The notes under the pieces were generated by a model that was given only the letters and a program-made list of their open reading frames with translations, had not been told where the DNA came from and did no database searches. This document shows, one piece after another, positions 61,339 to 64,000 of a DNA stretch of 64,000 nucleotides. Within the stretch, counting starts at the first letter, position 1. The number at the start of each line of letters is the position of its first letter. The stretch comes from Pseudoduganella lutea (GTDB lineage Bacteria > Pseudomonadota > Gammaproteobacteria > Burkholderiales > Burkholderiaceae_D): assembly GCF_004209755.1 (NCBI RefSeq), contig NZ_CP035913.1:4216001-4280000 (forward strand), read 5' to 3'. The translations under genes were made by a program, and so were the position numbers.

Positions 61339-64000
61339 GTGGACCCGATCGGTAAAGGAATAGATAAACGCGCCGAACTGAAGGTCGACCTGCGCCCGAC
61401 GCTGTTCATCGGCGCCGGCGGCACCGGCATGGAAGTGATGATGCGGATCCGGCGGCGCATCCTGTCGGCCGTGTGGAACCGCCACCATCCGGCGCGCGTG
61501 GAATCGATCGGCGAATTTCCTGTCGCGCGTTTCCTGCACATCGACCTGGACAGCGGCGCCGTCATCGACGAGGGAAAATCGCAGCGCACCGACCCATGGT
61601 ATGAACTGGTCAAGCTGGGCGACGAAGAGCGCCTGATCGAGCCGATCGACCTGCAGCAATACCACGAGTCCGACGACAGCCTGGCGCGCTTCCCGCTCAT
61701 CGAAAGCTGGATGCCGCTGCGGCCGAAGAAGCTGCGCTCGCTGGGGATCGACCCGTCGCTGGGCGCGGGCCAGATCCGCGCCGTGGCACGGCTGTACCTG
61801 TTCGACAAGTATCCGAAGCTGCGCGGCCGCATCAAGGGTGCGCTCAATTTCCTGGCGTCGAACGCCGGCATCGAGCGCAAGGACAATTACCAGCGCCTCG
61901 GCCTGCAGGTCGATACGTCGAAATTCCGCATCGTCGTCATCGCGTCGAACGCGGGCGGTACCGGCGCCGGCACCGCGCTCGACCTGGGCTGGCTGGCCAA
62001 GGCGATCGCCCGGCAGGAAGTGGCCGACAGCCAGGTCGACCTGGTGATGTTCATGCCCACCGGCTATGCGCGCGCCAACAAGGAGCGCACGGAAGCCAAT
62101 GCCTATGCCACGCTGATGGAAATGGAAACGGCGATGCGCGACATGAACGCGCAGGTGCGCTGGGCCGATCCGGACAGCCTCGTCGGCCGCGGCGCGCCGT
62201 ACGACGACGTGTACTTCGTCGATACGGCGAACCTGGCCAACAAGGCCACGCAGGACGTCAAGGACGTGTACCAGATGGTGGCCGATTCACTGTTCGAAGA
62301 TTTCGCCTCGGCCGATTTCGCCAACCGCAAGCGCTCGGTGGCCGTCAACCAGCAGCAGCACAAGCTCGGGCCGTTCAATCCGAAGGTGCCGGAACAGCGC
62401 TTCGGCGACATGCGCCTGTCGTACTCGAAGGTGTATTCGGCCTTCGGCCAGTCGGTGCTCGACACGCAGCAGGGCCTGCGCGAGGATATCCGCGCCTATG
62501 AGCTGGCCGCGCTGATGGTGAAAGCCTTCTTCGGCATCATCGGCAAGGACGGCGCCCCGGCCCGCCGCGCCGGCGACGGCGAACGCGACGTGTTCATGCG
62601 CGAGCACATGTGGCTGGCCGAGCGCCCGTTCGACGAATTCCCCGATTTCAAGAAGGGCACGGTGGAAGTGACGCCGTTCCAGGAATACGCGCTGACCGAC
62701 CAGCTGTTGATGGACAAGGACCAGCGTTCGCTGCTGGAGCGCGTGGAAGCGAAGGTACAGGCCGAGATCGACCGCATCACGGGCGGCTACGACCTGAAGG
62801 AATGGCGCGCCAAGATCGCCGAACTGCTGCCGCAGCTGGAACGCGATGCGATCCGCGAAGCCGGCGCTATCGCCGAGACGAGCGAAGACCGCCTGAAGCG
62901 CCACACGCAGGAACTGGTGATGCGGCTGAAAGGTCGCGTGCGCGAGCGCCTGTATGCGCTGCTGGACGACCGCCGCCAGGGTGGCCTGGAATTCGTGCTG
63001 TCGCTGCTCGAGCAGGTCAAGGCCCGTGTGGCCCAGCGCGACATTCCGCGCATGGAGCACAACGAACGCCGCTACCGCGAGATGCGCGACGCGCTACGCA
63101 CGCGGCAGGTCGAGGAATCGCTGAACAACCTGGCGCAGGCCGCCAGCAAGTGGATCAACGCGGGCGCGCAGGCGCGCGAGGTGATCGTGCACTTGAAACG
63201 CGACATCGCCGACTACCTGCGCTTCCACCTGCTGGCCGTCACCGCCGGGCAGTCGGCCGAGGTGCTGCGCCAGACCTCTTCCTGGCTGGGCGAACCGCAG
63301 TCGGTCGACGAGAAGGGCCAGGCCGTGTGGTCCGGCATCGCCGGCGAATTCCAGGAAGGGCGCCGCCACGTGGAAGCCATGCTGGGCGCCGTCGACCAGC
63401 GCGTGGCGCAGTTGCGCGCCGATGCGCAGCACGACCATGCCACCTACATGAAGCTGGCGAACGACGAAGCGCCGCCGCCCGTCAAGCTGACCGGCGACGT
63501 GTCGGCATGGAGCGAGGAAGTGCTGCTGGAATTCGGCGGCTCGGCGCGGCTGTTCCCCCAGCTGGGCGACGAAAAGCTGCGCTCCTCGCTGCTGCTGAAA
63601 CTGTTCCGTCGCGCGCAGACGCAGCTCTCCACGGAAGAAGCCGAAGGAGGAATAAATTCGGAACCCTCCGATCCGCTGCTGGACCGCCTGCTGGCCATGT
63701 CCGTGCAGGAGCGGCAGCGCGTCTTTGCCGAATGGCTCAAGAGCGCGATGCCGTGGGTGAACGCCAGGTTCTCGGCGGAGTTTACGCCGGGTGCCGACCA
63801 GTTCAAGTGCTTCGTCGGCGTCGGCGACGTCAATGCGTGGAAGCGGCTGGAAGCGGAAATCCGCGCGGCCGCGCCCACCGGCTATTTCCACGGCGAGCTG
63901 GTCAACATCGTCAACACGGGCGTGAAGGGCAGGGCGGTGTGCTACATCGAACTGTCCGGCTATCCGATGACGGTGCTGCGCGGCCTGCCCACGTGGCGCA
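61339..64000 (+). CDS. Tubulin-like GTPase (Tubulin_2 type), 3' end outside window
   Basis: An open frame of at least 887 codons from GTG 61339, with GGAGG six bases upstream, 3 bp behind the previous stop; it is still open at the window end. Residues 25-34 (FIGAGGTGME) form the first Rossmann-type nucleotide loop. Residues 204-211 (NAGGTGAG) match the tubulin/FtsZ signature GGGTG(S/T)G, within 'IASNAGGTGAGTALDLGWLA'. 'MFMPTGYARANKERTEANAY' and 'DVYFVDTANLANKA' follow as in the Tubulin_2 family. The part beyond about 450 is helical with long charged segments. FtsZ and tubulin relatives polymerise with GTP; whether this one does is unknown. Confidence 0.88.
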   Translation, partial: MDPIGKGIDKRAELKVDLRPTLFIGAGGTGMEVMMRIRRRILSAVWNRHHPARVESIGEFPVARFLHIDLDSGAVIDEGKSQRTDPWYELVKLGDEERLIEPIDLQQYHESDDSLARFPLIESWMPLRPKKLRSLGIDPSLGAGQIRAVARLYLFDKYPKLRGRIKGALNFLASNAGIERKDNYQRLGLQVDTSKFRIVVIASNAGGTGAGTALDLGWLAKAIARQEVADSQVDLVMFMPTGYARANKERTEANAYATLMEMETAMRDMNAQVRWADPDSLVGRGAPYDDVYFVDTANLANKATQDVKDVYQMVADSLFEDFASADFANRKRSVAVNQQQHKLGPFNPKVPEQRFGDMRLSYSKVYSAFGQSVLDTQQGLREDIRAYELAALMVKAFFGIIGKDGAPARRAGDGERDVFMREHMWLAERPFDEFPDFKKGTVEVTPFQEYALTDQLLMDKDQRSLLERVEAKVQAEIDRITGGYDLKEWRAKIAELLPQLERDAIREAGAIAETSEDRLKRHTQELVMRLKGRVRERLYALLDDRRQGGLEFVLSLLEQVKARVAQRDIPRMEHNERRYREMRDALRTRQVEESLNNLAQAASKWINAGAQAREVIVHLKRDIADYLRFHLLAVTAGQSAEVLRQTSSWLGEPQSVDEKGQAVWSGIAGEFQEGRRHVEAMLGAVDQRVAQLRADAQHDHATYMKLANDEAPPPVKLTGDVSAWSEEVLLEFGGSARLFPQLGDEKLRSSLLLKLFRRAQTQLSTEEAEGGINSEPSDPLLDRLLAMSVQERQRVFAEWLKSAMPWVNARFSAEFTPGADQFKCFVGVGDVNAWKRLEAEIRAAAPTGYFHGELVNIVNTGVKGRAVCYIELSGYPMTVLRGLPTWR

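Overview
The window is high-G+C DNA from a betaproteobacterium, most likely an Oxalobacteraceae member of the Massilia/Pseudoduganella/Duganella type. This rests on the pepN-fbp gene order, a phasin, many sensor kinases and efflux operons, and three sets of REP-like extragenic palindromes of a kind I associate with that family. Genes are dense, with frequent 4-bp start/stop overlaps.

Layout. 1-4.6 kb: a DUF4136-type lipoprotein (cut by the window start), pepN, fbp and tRNA-Thr(CGT) with a clear promoter and a terminator just downstream. 4.6-6.7 kb: a lower-G+C patch with an orphan T6SS-type hcp gene, a frameshifted downstream ORF that looks like a permuted papain-like hydrolase, and a two-helix membrane protein, next to a TonB-dependent receptor that has lost its barrel. 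7.0-15.2 kb: a diguanylate cyclase, a LivJ-like binding protein, an 834-aa Ala/Gln/Pro-rich protein with repeats, an ElaB/YqjD-like protein and a large-subunit catalase. 15.4-19.7 kb: an EmrAB-TolC-type efflux operon. 19.8-26.3 kb: a GNAT enzyme, a convergent two-component pair, a chemotaxis receptor and an HTH-GAF protein. 26.4-33.0 kb: a CecR-like TetR regulator driving an OprM-MexA-MexB-type RND operon behind a perfect palindromic operator.

33.6-49.3 kb: a response-regulator/kinase hybrid, an IDO-like dioxygenase, an M1 peptidase with a DUF6702 protein, OhrR, a small zinc-ribbon protein, a CHASE-PAS kinase, a FocA/NirC channel with a PP2C/Ser-Thr-kinase fusion, a phytanoyl-CoA-dioxygenase/isomerase pair with a divergent LysR gene, and a phasin. 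49.6-57.6 kb: a DUF5694 protein, two alpha/beta hydrolases (one a lipoprotein with collagen-like triplets), a PhoD-like phosphatase, small hypotheticals, a GFA protein and an M29/NicX-like enzyme.

57.8-64.0 kb (running off the end): the most interesting locus, a tightly coupled operon of a propeller-like protein, an exported von-Willebrand-A-like membrane protein with a degenerate metal site, a small multi-TM protein with a GST-repeat linker, and a long tubulin-like GTPase (Tubulin_2 type). I read it as a membrane-linked tubulin-family system of unknown function.
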